Source: Limnephilus marmoratus (Eukaryota > Arthropoda > Insecta > Trichoptera > Limnephilidae). Taken from it: a DNA stretch of 64,000 nt. The translations under genes and the position numbers were made by a program. The DNA is taken from contig OU862927.1 of the NCBI GenBank assembly GCA_917880885.1, forward strand, positions 42,001,571 to 42,065,570, given 5' to 3'. The notes below the pieces were generated by a model. The model made no database searches and was not told where the DNA came from. It saw only the letters and a program-made list of their open reading frames with translations. Shown here in pieces: positions 1-10,845 of this stretch. How positions within the stretch are numbered: the stretch's first letter is position 1; every line of letters starts with the position of its first letter.

Positions 1-785
1 TACTCCTCTAAACTAGAAGTCACTACTAACGACGTAGTCTTTAGTTCGGGCGGTTGCGTCACCATGGTGACGTCATAAGCGGTAATGGGCCACTGCTCTG
101 GCCTTAATTTCAGCCATGGTGGACCATGAAACCATAGCGGGTGATCCAAAATCTGATTGGGAGTAAGCCCACGCGACAGACAATCAGCGGGATTGTCTGT
201 ACCTGAAATATGATAGAAACAGTTAGCCGATAATTCAGCTTGAATTTCAGTGACTCTGTTGGCCACAAATGTTCCCCATCTATGAGGAGACGAATGAATC
301 CAACAGAGTGCAACAGTGGAATCAGTAAATGCGATAACCTTATCAATTTTCACGCGTTTTTCTAACGTTTCTATTACCTTATGCATTAACCTTGCCAATA
401 TTAGTGCAGCGCAGAGTTCTAATCGTGCAAGAGAAACGATTTTCATCGGAGACACCTTTGATTTTGCACAAGCAACATGTACTGAATTGGCATCTTCATT
501 TTGTATATGAAAATACACTATTCCACCGTAAGCCTTCTCACTCGCATCTGCGAAACCCACAATGGTTACAATAGTTTTAGAAGTGATGCCAACATGACGC
601 GGAATTTGTATTTTATTTAGTGACGATAGTTCCTCACAGAATCGCGTCCATATCCTCACAATATCTGCAGGAGGTTCATCATCCCAATCACATTTGCAAA
701 TCCATAATTGCTTTATTAAGAGCTTTGCATATAGGACAACAGGCGCGATGAAACCCATAATGTCCCATATTTTGGCGACACAATA
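1..785 (-). pseudogene. BEL/Pao retrotransposon, RNase H-like part of pol (runs off left edge)
   Basis: The minus strand is open without a stop from about 785 to base 1. It reads as the segment that follows reverse transcriptase in BEL/Pao elements: an ADASEKAYGG-like start of the RNase H-like domain, RLELCAALILARL, FTDST-VALCWIHSSPHRW, and the NPADCLSRG and GPPWL signatures. The role in an active element is removal of the RNA template strand during cDNA synthesis. It is in a different frame from the reverse transcriptase at 688-1617. The switch lies near 775-790, where that ORF leaves the conserved VAKIWDIMGF-type reading. Integrase would lie beyond the left edge. The family call is firm; the frame break makes a working polyprotein unlikely. 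Confidence 0.82.
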
Positions 786-1617
786 TATTTCTCTTCGTAC
801 AAGTTGTTTTAGGTGTAGAAGTGACAAACGAAAAAAAATCGGAATTTGGTGACCAGTATAATCCTAATACCTTATGCTTACACTCTTCATCAAATTCCTT
901 TATCGATGACAAGCGGTGTGAATCTGGAATGGATTCCAAAACATTTTCCGAATTACTGGTCCACTTAACAAGGTCAAACTGGCCAGTTTTCAATAATGCG
1001 ATTAACTGCGATGACGTTTCCTTTGCACTCTCCTCAGTTTCCAAACTGAACACAAAGTCATCCATGTATAAATAATCGTCGATGATTTTCTTTGCCTCGG
1101 GAAAAGCTTCTCCTTCATCGGATGCTAATTGTCTGATCGTGCGTAAAGCCTGAAATGGACTGGATGTAAGTCCAAAACAAACACAGTTAAACTCATAGGT
1201 ATTTATATTCTCGCTTGGCGAGAAGCGATATAGTATCCGTTGATATTTCCTATCATTTTCCTGCATTCCTATACACAAAAACATTTTGCGTATATCAGCT
1301 GAGAGTGCAATTGGAAACACGCGAAAATTCATGATAATATTAAATAAATCCCCCTGTAAATTTTCCCCACTATATAAAATATTATTTAATGATATTGAAG
1401 TGCTTGTTTTCGCACTAGCGTCTAGGACTATTCTCAAACTTGTGGTAATTTTATCTTCCCTCACTACTCCGTGGTGTGGTATTATATAATATGGCGTTTG
1501 ATCCTTCTTATTTGGAATGACAGGAGACAAGTACTCCTTCTCTAAATATTCATGAATAATATTGTTATAGGCTTCTCTCAATTTAGGAGAGGCTTCCAAT
1601 TTGCGTTCGAGGCACAA
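688..1617 (-). pseudogene. BEL/Pao reverse transcriptase fragment
   Basis: This 309-residue ORF carries BEL/Pao reverse transcriptase blocks: LRIVLDASAK near residues 61-70, a LSADIRKMF block near 106-113, FGLTSSPFQA near 148-157, and the catalytic YMDD at 184-187 (many Pao elements have YVDD). It would copy element RNA into cDNA in cytoplasmic particles. Its start overlaps the end of the gag-protease ORF in the -1 frame. The junction falls at a run of six T (minus strand) near 1630, so either an indel or a sequencing slip could separate them. The last 25 or so residues are out of frame with the conserved sequence. The element is therefore broken twice between 1640 and 775. Confidence 0.85.
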
Positions 1618-3746
1618 AAAACGTTTCTTATCATTGCAAACGAATCCCCAAGTGCTGAAGCATTTCGTTTAAATGGTAAGGCTACAATATACCTTCCACT
1701 TACAGGATCTCGTGATGTAGTTCTTTTATATATCTCTTCACATTCACGATCCTCAGGACTTTTAATAGACAGTACATTTATCTCCTCTAATTCCCAAAAT
1801 CTTTTGAGACAAATATCCTCTGGTTCGTCCATCATAGCACAACAAGATACGGTAGCATTCCCCTCAACCCGGGTTGGTGCTGCCCCCAAAATAACGTATC
1901 CTAAAACCGTTTCTAAAGCGTGCAAATTATGCCTATGCGAAGGGTCCTTGACCCTTTTTGACAACAGGAGATGCGGGAAGAGCTGAGCTCCTATCAACAT
2001 ATCAATTTCTCCTGGTTCTCCAAACGATCCGTCTGCCAAGGGTAAGTTATTCAAGTATGACAATGAAGGTACGTCCACTTTGGCAGTAGGTAAACATTCT
2101 GTCACCTTGTCCACTATCAACGAAGTTACATTGTAATTTATTGCCCGATTAAAACGAGAATAAATTTTGGTATTAATCGAACCTCTAATGGGTTTTGAAG
2201 ACCCTCCAATTCCCTTAACTGTGGAACAAGACGGGCGTTGATATTCAAAGAAACCCAATTTTCTACAACAATCACGAGTAATGAAATTGCTTTGTGATGC
2301 ACTATCTAATAAACATCTAATAACATGTTCATTACCTTGCGAGTCCATAATACCTACTTGTGCGGTAGCCAACAAAACTGTACAATGTGCGTTGCAATTA
2401 TAAGGCCGAACAGTTGAAAACGTACATAAAGCCACATCAGGATTCGAGCTGCCTTCCTTTGGATCAATTGTTTGATCAGCGGTCTGGTTTTCCTTTCTAT
2501 GGGCGTTCCAAGAATCTGACTGCCTTCTGCGTGACTCACCCTGTTCCTCAAAATGTAACATCGTATGATGAAATTTGTTATTACATTTATGACAACTTTC
2601 GTTTGAATTGCAAGCTCTAGCCCTATGTTTATCACTAAGGCATCTAAAACAAAATCCTTTACCCTTGACAAAGTTGAATCTTTCTTTAATACTTAATTTT
2701 TTAAATTCCTGACATTTATACAAATGTCCGTGCGGTTTTTTACAAAGTAAACATTTAATAAACGGCCGATTTTCGGTTGTATCCAAATCGCTACCAGCGC
2801 TTAAAAATGCTTGCGTAGATTTTTGTGATCTCTTTGACGTCTCAATGTGTGCAGACGATTTCCTTGTTGAGCCTGTTCGCTGCAAGATTTTGATTTGCTC
2901 ACGAACAAATTTTACTAGATCTTCAAACGAGGGAAAATCCGTTTCACGATAAATTCTTTCGAAATCCTTCACGGAATCCAAATCAAGTTTTTTCAATGCA
3001 ATATGAAGAAAAATGAAGTCACACAAATTTTCCAAATTTACATTTTTGACTGCAGCCACCGCAGACGCAAAATTATCAACAAACGATTCCAAATTATTGA
3101 TATTAGCTTCTGAAAACGACTTGAAATTCAAAATTTGATCAAGGTAAGCGGAAGAGATAACGCGTTTATCATTATATTTCTCAATTAAAGAATCAAATAT
3201 TATGTCGTAGTTTTCAGGTGACAACGCAATACCCGAAAATGTTGTTTGTACTTGTTTACTAATTTTCCCCAATAAATAATACAATTTTTCCGAATTTGAA
3301 AGGGACTCATTATTGTGCACTGTATTCACAAAACTAGAATAAAAAATTGGCCAGCTCTTAAGATCTCCACTAAAAAACACCAAATCAACCGCCGGGAGTT
3401 TTGGTTTTTTACAATTTTTGATTTGTAAGTCTAATTGCGGTTTCCTTTCTTGAATCAACAAAAGTGCGCGTTTTATTTTACAGTACATGTCTTCAAATTC
3501 TAACCAACTTTCAAATTTTGGGGTGTAATCTGGATCAATTTCCAAATTAATGACATTAATTTGCTGATGTGTTTCTTCATATTTATTTCTAGTCGAATCC
3601 AACGTATCAATTATCGATAAAAATTCCTCTTGAATATTTGCGTCTGAAATCCCCTTTGAAAGTTCAAATAATTTTTTAATACGTCCGTTTAATGCCTCTC
3701 GCTGAGACGTCATCAATTTCAATTTCTTTTCCTTTGCAGATGCCAT
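1578..3746 (-). CDS. BEL/Pao Gag and aspartic protease
   Basis: This 722-residue product starts at the ATG at 3746. Residues 1-110 are charged and probably coiled coil. Residues about 115-290 match the DUF1759-type capsid region (LPAVDLVFFSGDLKSWPIF). Cysteine-histidine knuckles lie at 332-398 (CLLC, CFRCLSDKHRARAC, CHKC). The DUF1758 retroviral-type protease has its active-site DSASQ at 481-485. In an intact element Gag packages RNA and the protease matures the particle. BEL/Pao elements usually have one long ORF, so the split from the reverse transcriptase is a lesion. The reading frame itself is undamaged over 2.2 kb, suggesting moderate age. Confidence 0.88.
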   Translation of the reverse strand: MASAKEKKLKLMTSQREALNGRIKKLFELSKGISDANIQEEFLSIIDTLDSTRNKYEETHQQINVINLEIDPDYTPKFESWLEFEDMYCKIKRALLLIQERKPQLDLQIKNCKKPKLPAVDLVFFSGDLKSWPIFYSSFVNTVHNNESLSNSEKLYYLLGKISKQVQTTFSGIALSPENYDIIFDSLIEKYNDKRVISSAYLDQILNFKSFSEANINNLESFVDNFASAVAAVKNVNLENLCDFIFLHIALKKLDLDSVKDFERIYRETDFPSFEDLVKFVREQIKILQRTGSTRKSSAHIETSKRSQKSTQAFLSAGSDLDTTENRPFIKCLLCKKPHGHLYKCQEFKKLSIKERFNFVKGKGFCFRCLSDKHRARACNSNESCHKCNNKFHHTMLHFEEQGESRRRQSDSWNAHRKENQTADQTIDPKEGSSNPDVALCTFSTVRPYNCNAHCTVLLATAQVGIMDSQGNEHVIRCLLDSASQSNFITRDCCRKLGFFEYQRPSCSTVKGIGGSSKPIRGSINTKIYSRFNRAINYNVTSLIVDKVTECLPTAKVDVPSLSYLNNLPLADGSFGEPGEIDMLIGAQLFPHLLLSKRVKDPSHRHNLHALETVLGYVILGAAPTRVEGNATVSCCAMMDEPEDICLKRFWELEEINVLSIKSPEDRECEEIYKRTTSRDPVSGRYIVALPFKRNASALGDSFAMIRNVFCASNANWKPLLN

Positions 3747-5000
3747 AATGCAATAATAAATAATCTATCAAAAAAAGAAGAATTAAATTATATCTATTTA
3801 TTTTAAAACTATTCGGTACGCGCAGGTTAACACCTAGCTCCGTAATAGCAAGGTTAACAACTACTTTATTCAGTGCCGGGCGCCGGCGCTGTGCGACAAC
3901 AATAATTAATTACGTTCAAATTTGGTACGGGGCGAAATGCCTGGCGTACCAATTACAAATAATAATAACTTATTCAGCGCCGGCCGATCTTCAAGTATTG
4001 CAACACGGCGACAATAATTCCGGGCCAGCGTAGCGTACCTATTCGCTAAAATTGTAGCCGAAATTAAATACAATAGCGGTTAAGTACAATGTACCTACTA
4101 ACTAACAACTTAGTACAAATGCAATACGGGCACTCTGAATACAAATACGGTTCGCGCAGAGATTTATTATTATTTATTATAGCGTCACAAATATATCTAC
4201 GAATTTGGTTATATCTATTTATTTTCAAGGCCATCAATATACACGAACAAATTAAAGGCATCCGGGCTCGAAATTAGGACCAATGGTTGGGCGTACAAGA
4301 TGGCCGCGACAATCTCCTCCGCAAAGCGGGTGCGCGTGCGTGTGCCAAATTTAAATAAGGTTCACTAAATAACTGCTCAAAGGGAAGGTTAAAAGGGGAT
4401 GCCAAAAACTCACCAAACTGCACTTCATATGGTCCATTCAGGTTCTTATAGTCCACTTTAGGCCGCTGGTTTAGTCTAAAGTCTAAAGGGTTCACAATAC
4501 ACAACACGGCATTCTCCACAGCCGCGGCGAGATAACTTAAATTAATGTGGCGGGTGGTTTCACGCAAATACATATGGCTTAACAATACACAATATCAGCG
4601 GGCAAAACAAATCACGATGAATTCACACGAGGTGCCGGCAAACCATACACACTTCGTGAGGCGAGGAAAAAACAATCATACACTTCGTGAGGCGGGAACA
4701 ACAATTACTTCGTAAGGCGGGAACGACAATTACTTCGTAAGGCGGGAACGACAATGAACTTCCGCGCAGTTACAGGCGGTTCACAGTTTTGTGTGTGACA
4801 ATAATTTAGGTACAAGTAAAGCGAACAAAGCTGTTTGTCACTGCACCTTGTTTTTGGCATTTTATAGGTAATGGAAATAAGGGAAAGGAAAGGGAACAAA
4901 GCAGTTATTCAGCTTCTTATCATAGATAAATGATTTTAATTGAAACTGGCGCCACCATACAGGAACAATCAAGGTTTGGGTTTATCCACGATAAAAGACC
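3747..5000 (-). other. Upstream region of the BEL/Pao element; LTR and leader not delimited
   Basis: The sequence before the gag start should hold the primer binding site and 5' LTR. I could not fix their ends. Two AATAAATAGATATAA-type segments (about 3785-3800 and 4205-4220, read on minus) could be LTR polyadenylation signals. GC-rich palindromic GCGCCGGCGC lies near 3890. A 103-codon ORF at 4274-4585 is unrecognised and may be chance. A second LTR outside the window is needed to define the boundary. Confidence 0.35.
4648..4757. repeat. Short tandem repeat, about 26 bp x 4
   Basis: Four successive copies of a unit containing ACTTCGT(G/A)AGGCG(G)GAA followed by a CAA-rich spacer. The last two units are nearly identical. 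It sits within the probable upstream part of the BEL/Pao element. Confidence 0.7.
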
Positions 5001-5500
5001 TAAAAGCAGTTTTAAGCCTCCATTTTCATCATTTTTATAAGGTATACGGTTTTACCCACCCCACGCGGCAAAATCGGTAATATTAGCGGTCTGTTTTATT
5101 TTTTTTGTACATTTATTTTTTTATTTTATTTTATTTTATTAAGGAAACAAACAGTTATACATATTTTCATAATAGAGTAACATATTACATGGTTGCATTA
5201 ACCAGCGAAGTTTCCGCTAAAATTTATAATATATGTATATATAAACATAGATTAAAACATAAAAGAAAACGTAAAGTGGTAGAAAAAAAGAAAAAAAAAA
5301 CATGTACAACAGAAATGAAAAAAAATACACAAATTAAAGCATGCGGGATATGTAAATCATCCAAATATTATTATTATTATAAAAAGAAAAAAAGAAGAAA
5401 AACCAACATAATGAAAATGAAAAAAAAATAACATGCAGCAGGGGTGGAGAGTTCATAATTAACAATTTGTTTTGATTTTTTCTATTATGAATTTAATAAA
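5001..5500. other. A/T-rich low-complexity DNA, no gene seen
   Basis: Runs of TTTTA and purine-rich AAAAAG stretches occupy 5095-5430. The apparent ORF at 5105-5431 is lysine/tyrosine-rich low complexity and has no recognisable domain. Confidence 0.6.
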
Positions 5501-5504
5501 TTGG

Positions 5505-5948
5505 CCTCAGGACAAATGGAAAATATCAGCGTCGTAAAAGATATCATTGTATTTTGTGCACGTCCTTCGGAGAAATGAATGTTGTGTGTAATTTGTTTAT
5601 GAGTGTGGGATGTGGAATAGTTGGTTTGACCTTGTGTTTCTTATAAGTGGAAATTAATGTGTTCTAGAAGATAGTTGTTGTCAACAACGTTGTTAACGAT
5701 TTTGAATAGAAATTTCTGGTCGGATATATTTCTTCTATCTTCTAAGGTTGATAAATTATGGAATGTTAATGAGTCTTTTAGGCTTTCTGATGGTCGATAG
5801 GATTTAAAGTCTAGGTGTTTCAGTATCTTTTTTTGAATTCTTTCTAACCTTTCAATATTAACTTTGTATTGGGGATTCTATATGACTGATCCGAATTCTA
5901 ATATTGAGCGAACAAAAGAGACATACAGTATTTTGATCTTAGATTATT
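5505..5948 (-). pseudogene. LINE reverse transcriptase C-terminal remnant
   Basis: Read on the minus strand, 5945-5640 gives a LYVSFVRSILEFGSVI block, then NPQY, ERLERIQKK, and a long FKSYRPSE...LEDRR...FLFK region. This is typical of the C-terminal part of Jockey/R1-type LINE polymerases. The usual W of the VIWNP motif is a TAG stop. A one-base frameshift near 5640 moves the last part (RNTRSNQLF, then TKYNDIFYDADIFHLS and a natural stop near 5507) to another frame. Another stop lies inside that part. It is clearly dead and 5'-truncated. It is distinct from the intact LINE at 7268-11150. Confidence 0.75.
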
Positions 5949-6684
5949 ATTATTTTATCTAAGATATTCTAACAAATATCTTTGTGTTTTGTTCCTTAGT
6001 AAATTCATTAATAAAAATAATAACTATAAACCGAATTTACTAAACTACAAAATGTCTACCTTGGGTATACGGTTTTGCACAGGTCTCTCCTACGAGAGAT
6101 ATGCAGAGTCAATCGATGGACACATTATAATGGACGTCTTGCCACATACTCCTTGATTATTTCACATTCATGCATGGTCTCGTACATAGGCAACTACCAC
6201 TATTTTTCTGTCTTTTGACACGGCCGGAAATATAATAACTAAGATATTCCCTGTTTGAGGGTGATACTGGTTTGAAATATAATGTTTTCATTGTCCTAGT
6301 GTTGAATTATCGACCGGATGTCTCAAGGTTCCCTATAGCATCTTACACTTGGCTCCTAAAACGCCATTGCTACCACAATATTGCGTTTTTATTATTGTGT
6401 TTGGTATAAACATTATCGGACATCAGAAAAAATACACAACATTATTTGATTAATTTCAGTTTTAAAAAAGTCGAGGGTCATCTTGTATGTTATTAGCTTT
6501 TTGCGTATAATTATAATGATGTGGCGATGTTCACTATTTTTCTGTTTTAATTAGCGACATTGTTGCCAAAAACTGTTTTTTTTACACACATTGTTATTTG
6601 TATACAAATGTCCACTTTGCAAAAATTATAGCATTTAATTTCAATTAAATATTCATCATCGTAGAATTATTAAAAACTCGCTGG
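5949..6684. other. No gene or clear element recognised
   Basis: A/T-rich sequence without long ORFs. I see no terminal repeats, RNA gene or conserved protein block on either strand. Confidence 0.5.
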
Positions 6685-7205
6685 TACCTGGCATGCGTTG
6701 CAATGCCATTAATAAAGAAATTGTTTATCCCTGCGGGTCCTTTCCCATTCGAACCGTTCCCCTTCCTCTCCCAAATCCCCTTCCCCTCACCGCGTTCACA
6801 CTCCGTCTCCTTTATCTTCCCTCTCCCCACTTCACTCCCACCCTTCTCCCGTCCCGCGAACCACCCTTCGAGTTTCCCTCCCCCCTCGTAGGTTCCCCTC
6901 CACCCTCCCTGGTTCCCCTCCCCTCCCTGCCCAAGTTCCTCTCCCACATTCCAGACATTCAGTCCCAGTACATTCAGTTTTCAAAACTCTCGCGTGTCAC
7001 CTTTTGCAATTTTTTTATACAAATTTCATAATGTCAGATCTCACTAGTAGTTTTAAACAAACCTTGTCCTGACAGTAACGAACACAACAAAAAGAATTAT
7101 CCGATTTGGTGCCGTCGTTCGGAAGTTATGCGCGTACCTACATACATTTCGGCGATACATTTTTATTCATATATAGATAAATAGATACTACTTTTGGTTA
7201 GGACC
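6685..7205 (-). repeat. Isolated fragment of the Helitron-array repeats
   Basis: Positions 6690-6712 match the GGCATGCGTTGCAA core of the 127-bp satellite. Then comes a C/T-rich tract (6735-6950), and 6950-7200 is the reverse complement of the GTGAGCTCTGGCAT monomers and G-rich tract at 43600-43800. The order on the minus strand (monomer, GCACGCGAGC-type linker, G-rich tract) matches that locus. This shows the array components also exist elsewhere in the genome. Proline-rich ORFs here come from the C/T-rich tract. Confidence 0.6.
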
Positions 7206-7408
7206 GTCCGTGGGCGGGACGCGTATTTACAAAACCTATACCGATTCAGTCGCGGTAACGACAATTTACATTTTTTTTTTTTTTATTTGAATTTTATTTT
7301 AGTAATTTGTACATTTAAGTTTACAAATTTCTAATTGATTATAATATTTCATATTGCAGTTTTTTTTTTTTTTAATTATAATATTTTAAATTCACAAAAT
7401 TTTTGAAA

Positions 7409-10273
7409 TCACAAAATTTTTTGTTTTTGTTTTATGTAGCTCCTACAATCCATCTTGAACTTTTCAATTGGTGAGGACTTAAGAGTTTCTGGTAGTGTGT
7501 TATATAACTTAATTCCTTTGTACAGCAGACTGTTTTGCGTATTCGTTTTGTCCTTTTTGTTTAATCTTATTTCCTTGCAAGTCCTTGTGTAATGTCTGTG
7601 AATGTCCTTATTGTATACGATTTTATTTGTGAAGTATTTTGGTAACATGTTGTTTAATATTTTGTGAATAAATATCAACGTGTTCAAGGTCAGTATTTGT
7701 TTCACTGTTAACCAATTAAGTTCCTTTAGCATTTTAATTATTTTTGAAAATCTATTTCTTCGGAGTATTATTCGCATTACTCTGTTTTGGAGAATTTGAA
7801 ATTTATTCTGTTCTCTTTCATTACAAAGGAAAAGGATACTTGAACAGTAGTTGAAGTGTGGAGCAATAATTGAATTGTAAATGGTGATGGCGGTTTTTCT
7901 GGAAATTTTCGGCCGAATTCTTCCCAAAAAAGATATCTTTTTGCCAATTTTCTTGTGGGTATATTCGGCATGTCTATTGAAGTTTAGTTTGGAATCTAAT
8001 ATGACTCCTAAGTATTTCATTTCAGAAACATTTTCAATAATTTCACCATCAATTTTAATTTTGCTTTCACTGGATGTCTTCTTATATCCAATCACCATAC
8101 ATTTTGTTTTTTTTGTATTTAATTTAAGCTTATTTATTTTTAGCCATCTTGATACATCATCTAGTTCATTATTTAAAATATTTATTAGTTCTTCATAGTT
8201 ATCTCCAATTAAGTATATAAGTGTATCATCGGCAAAAAGTCGTACTTTGCATTTTGAAAATATTTTCACCATGTCATTAATATAGAGTATGAACAATAGG
8301 GGTCCAAGGACCGATCCCTGCGGTACTCCTAATTTATTTTCCATTGGTTTTGAGAATTGATTATTTATTTTTGTTACCTGTTTTCTGTCTTTCAAATACT
8401 CTTCTATTAATTTAATGGCTATAGATGAGAAACCAATTTCTTTAAGTTTTCTTATTAAGATTTCTCGATCTATAGTTTCGAATGCCCTTTGAAAGTCTAA
8501 AAATATTGCTAAGATAAATTTATTACTATTCATTCCTTCCTTCCATTCTTCGACAATTACGTTTAATGCTGTTTCACACGAGTTATTAGATCTGAATCCT
8601 GATTGCTCTTGGCATAGAATATTGTGTTTATCTAGGTATTGTAAAATTTGTTCTTTTATTATCACTTCAAGAATCTGCTCATATTTTGGTAAGGTGTTGA
8701 TTGGTCGAAATTCTTCACATTTTCTGGTATTTTTAACCTTCGGAACCGGTATAATGGTAGATTGTTTCCATGACTGTGGAAATTTTCCTTCTTCAATCGT
8801 CTCATTAATAATATTTAATAGTGTAGATCCAATTACTGGAAAAGCATACCTTATTATACTAATAGTTAATCCATCTGAACTATTCTTTGATTTAATTTCA
8901 TTTAAGACTTTAAATAAATATTCTGCATTTATTTTTCTGAAGACCAATAATTCTTTGTTTGAGTCGTTATTTTCATTTATGGGGTTAGCAACAATGTTGG
9001 GTATTAATTTGTTGATTTGAGTGATGCTTTCAATAAAATATTTATTAAAGCTATTAGCCATGTTTTCTTCGTTTATCTCTTTTGGGAAGTTTACAATTTT
9101 TATGTCGTCTTTGTTTTCGCCATGTACTAATTCTTTTATGCTTTTCCAAATTTTTTTGGGATCCCCTTCTTCTGAGTTAATTTTATTTTTTATGTACTCA
9201 TTATGCGTTCTTTTTATGTCTTTGGAGTATTCGTTTCTCGCTTTTTTGTAGTTATCCCAATCCATAGTATTATTAGTAAGGCGTGCTCTTTTGTAAAATG
9301 TATCTCTATCGTGCTGCATTTTGCGTAGTTCTTTTGTGTACCACTTATTATTATTTATTTTATGTATCTTCTGTTCTGGGACTACTTCAGCAATAGATTT
9401 TTTTAAGTTTAATATCATCTGGTCCGCTTTTTTGTTATATTCCATTTGATTTATTTCATTCCAATTAATAGCCTCCAAGGTCTGAATGAAAATCTCTTTA
9501 TCATATTTTTTGTAATTTTTAAAAGTTATTACTTTTGTTTCTTTGCTGGAGTTGTATTTTTCTCTGTCATTTAATAGAATCTGAATGATGTTATGGTCGG
9601 TAATTTTAGGATTATCTAGTATATTAATATTTAAGTTGAATTTATTTGAGATTACAAGATCAATCACTGTTTTCGAGGTTTTGGTAATTCGTGTAAAATC
9701 TTTAACCAGTTGTTTCATCCCTGCAGCTTGAATAATATATTTCAATTTTTTTGTGTATATGTCTGCCTTTGCTTTGACATTTATATTAAAATCTCCAGCT
9801 ATAATGTTTACATTTTCGTCTTGTAAATTTTCCATACACCATTTTTGAAAATATGTTAAAAAGTCGCACTTACTTGTATTTGGCGATCTATAAATAACAG
9901 TATATGTACCTTTCTTGTTTCCTGTTTTAATGGTGATGGCTAAGATCCAACAAAGTTTTTCAATTTGCTGATTTGATATTACTTCATACGGGTATTTCTT
10001 ACTTAAGAGAATCATCACTCCTCCTGTGTGTCGACTATGTGAGTTACAACGGATGGTATTATAATTTTCAAATTTTATTTCATTAACTTGAATATCTTCT
10101 GTCACATGTGTTTCGCTCATCATTAGCATAAATGGTTTCTTCTCTTCTAAAAGTATTTGGACCTCTTCGTAATGTGCAATGATGCTTTGTACATTTAGGT
10201 ATATTATTTCATTTTTCTCGTAAACTTTTTTTATAAAAAAGAGATCCTGCTCATTTTCGCTTCCAATTTTCGT
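7409..10273 (-). CDS. LINE ORF2: endonuclease and reverse transcriptase
   Basis: The frame is open from 10273 (after a TAA at 10274-10276) to the stop at 7409. The first ATG is at 10129, but conserved endonuclease sequence (IIYLNVQSIIAHYEEVQ) lies upstream of it, so entry is probably not at that ATG. Numbered from it, the endonuclease spans residues 1 to about 210 (MSETHV, YRSPN, IAGDFNIN, ITDHNII). The polymerase core spans about 430-720, with FRPINTLPKYEQ, GFRSN, FLDFQRAFETID, GVPQGSVLGPLLF and catalytic LFADD. The enzyme nicks target DNA and copies the element RNA in place. There is no internal stop or frameshift, so the element may be young. Confidence 0.9.
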   Translation of the reverse strand, partial: TKIGSENEQDLFFIKKVYEKNEIIYLNVQSIIAHYEEVQILLEEKKPFMLMMSETHVTEDIQVNEIKFENYNTIRCNSHSRHTGGVMILLSKKYPYEVISNQQIEKLCWILAITIKTGNKKGTYTVIYRSPNTSKCDFLTYFQKWCMENLQDENVNIIAGDFNINVKAKADIYTKKLKYIIQAAGMKQLVKDFTRITKTSKTVIDLVISNKFNLNINILDNPKITDHNIIQILLNDREKYNSSKETKVITFKNYKKYDKEIFIQTLEAINWNEINQMEYNKKADQMILNLKKSIAEVVPEQKIHKINNNKWYTKELRKMQHDRDTFYKRARLTNNTMDWDNYKKARNEYSKDIKRTHNEYIKNKINSEEGDPKKIWKSIKELVHGENKDDIKIVNFPKEINEENMANSFNKYFIESITQINKLIPNIVANPINENNDSNKELLVFRKINAEYLFKVLNEIKSKNSSDGLTISIIRYAFPVIGSTLLNIINETIEEGKFPQSWKQSTIIPVPKVKNTRKCEEFRPINTLPKYEQILEVIIKEQILQYLDKHNILCQEQSGFRSNNSCETALNVIVEEWKEGMNSNKFILAIFLDFQRAFETIDREILIRKLKEIGFSSIAIKLIEEYLKDRKQVTKINNQFSKPMENKLGVPQGSVLGPLLFILYINDMVKIFSKCKVRLFADDTLIYLIGDNYEELINILNNELDDVSRWLKINKLKLNTKKTKCMVIGYKKTSSESKIKIDGEIIENVSEMKYLGVILDSKLNFNRHAEYTHKKIGKKISFLGRIRPKISRKTAITIYNSIIAPHFNYCSSILFLCNEREQNKFQILQNRVMRIILRRNRFSKIIKMLKELNWLTVKQILTLNTLIFIHKILNNMLPKYFTNKIVYNKDIHRHYTRTCKEIRLNKKDKTNTQNSLLYKGIKLYNTLPETLKSSPIEKFKMDCRSYIKQKQKIL

Positions 10274-10845
10274 TTATAAATCGGGCATTCTCTGCTCATG
10301 GCTGAGTGACTACTATTTATTTTTAAACCTAATCTGTTATTTGTCATAATACAATTTACACACTGAATATTTTCATCGGTGCACTCTTTTAAATCGTGAT
10401 GTTTAGCGCATTTTGGGCAAGATTTTAGGTTTCTGCAATCTACAGCCTTATGATTAAAACCATTACATTTAAAACATCTCATGATATTTAAATTGTCAAA
10501 GACCCTGCATCGGTCCCATCCGATATTTATTTTTTGTTCCTTTAACATCTTGTATGTCTTTCCATTAACATCAGCATATACGGTGTAGCTGGTTTGGTTT
10601 CTTATATTTTTTGTTTCTTTTACAAATGTTACTTTTATTTTGGCGTTTTCTTCAAAAATAAATTCATTTTGTCGTTTTATTTTTATTTCTATCTCTTCAA
10701 AAGAATATTTTTCAGTTAAGCCAATAATTTTAACAGATGGTTTTTTTTCTTGTGGGATTTTCACATCATATTTGTCTCCTATCAGTCCAGTCACCTTAAA
10801 TCCAGTCACTTTTAAATATACCTCTATTTGGTTATTTTTTATCAC
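10231..10845 (-). CDS. LINE ORF1: Gag-like RNA-binding protein
   Basis: This 204-residue product has an RRM-like first half followed by a cysteine-rich region with clustered knuckles (CFKCNGFNHKAVDC, CPKCAKHHDLKEC, CVNC...SAMSRECPIYKRKLE), the pattern of Jockey/I-group ORF1 proteins. It would coat element RNA in the ribonucleoprotein particle. It is shorter than usual for these ORF1s, and the ATG lies in the first 5' tandem unit, so N-terminal sequence may be missing. ORF2 overlaps its end by 43 bases in the -1 frame. Confidence 0.82.
   Translation of the reverse strand: MIKNNQIEVYLKVTGFKVTGLIGDKYDVKIPQEKKPSVKIIGLTEKYSFEEIEIKIKRQNEFIFEENAKIKVTFVKETKNIRNQTSYTVYADVNGKTYKMLKEQKINIGWDRCRVFDNLNIMRCFKCNGFNHKAVDCRNLKSCPKCAKHHDLKECTDENIQCVNCIMTNNRLGLKINSSHSAMSRECPIYKRKLEAKMSRISFL
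10234..10240 (-). promoter_or_regulatory. Candidate -1 ribosomal frameshift heptamer T TTT TTA
   Basis: In the ORF1 frame the minus strand reads tcT TTT TTA followed directly by the TAA stop of ORF1. Slipping back one base continues as TTT TTT ATA in the ORF2 frame, which is open across this point. The heptamer fits the general X XXY YYZ rule for -1 frameshifting. I saw no obvious pseudoknot downstream by eye. Confidence 0.45.

Noticed and set aside
5105..5431. 108-codon lysine/tyrosine-rich ORF
   Set aside because: Low-complexity A/T-rich translation without domain or context.
6645..7031. Proline-rich and glycine-rich ORFs
   Set aside because: Produced by a C/T-rich low-complexity tract on either strand.
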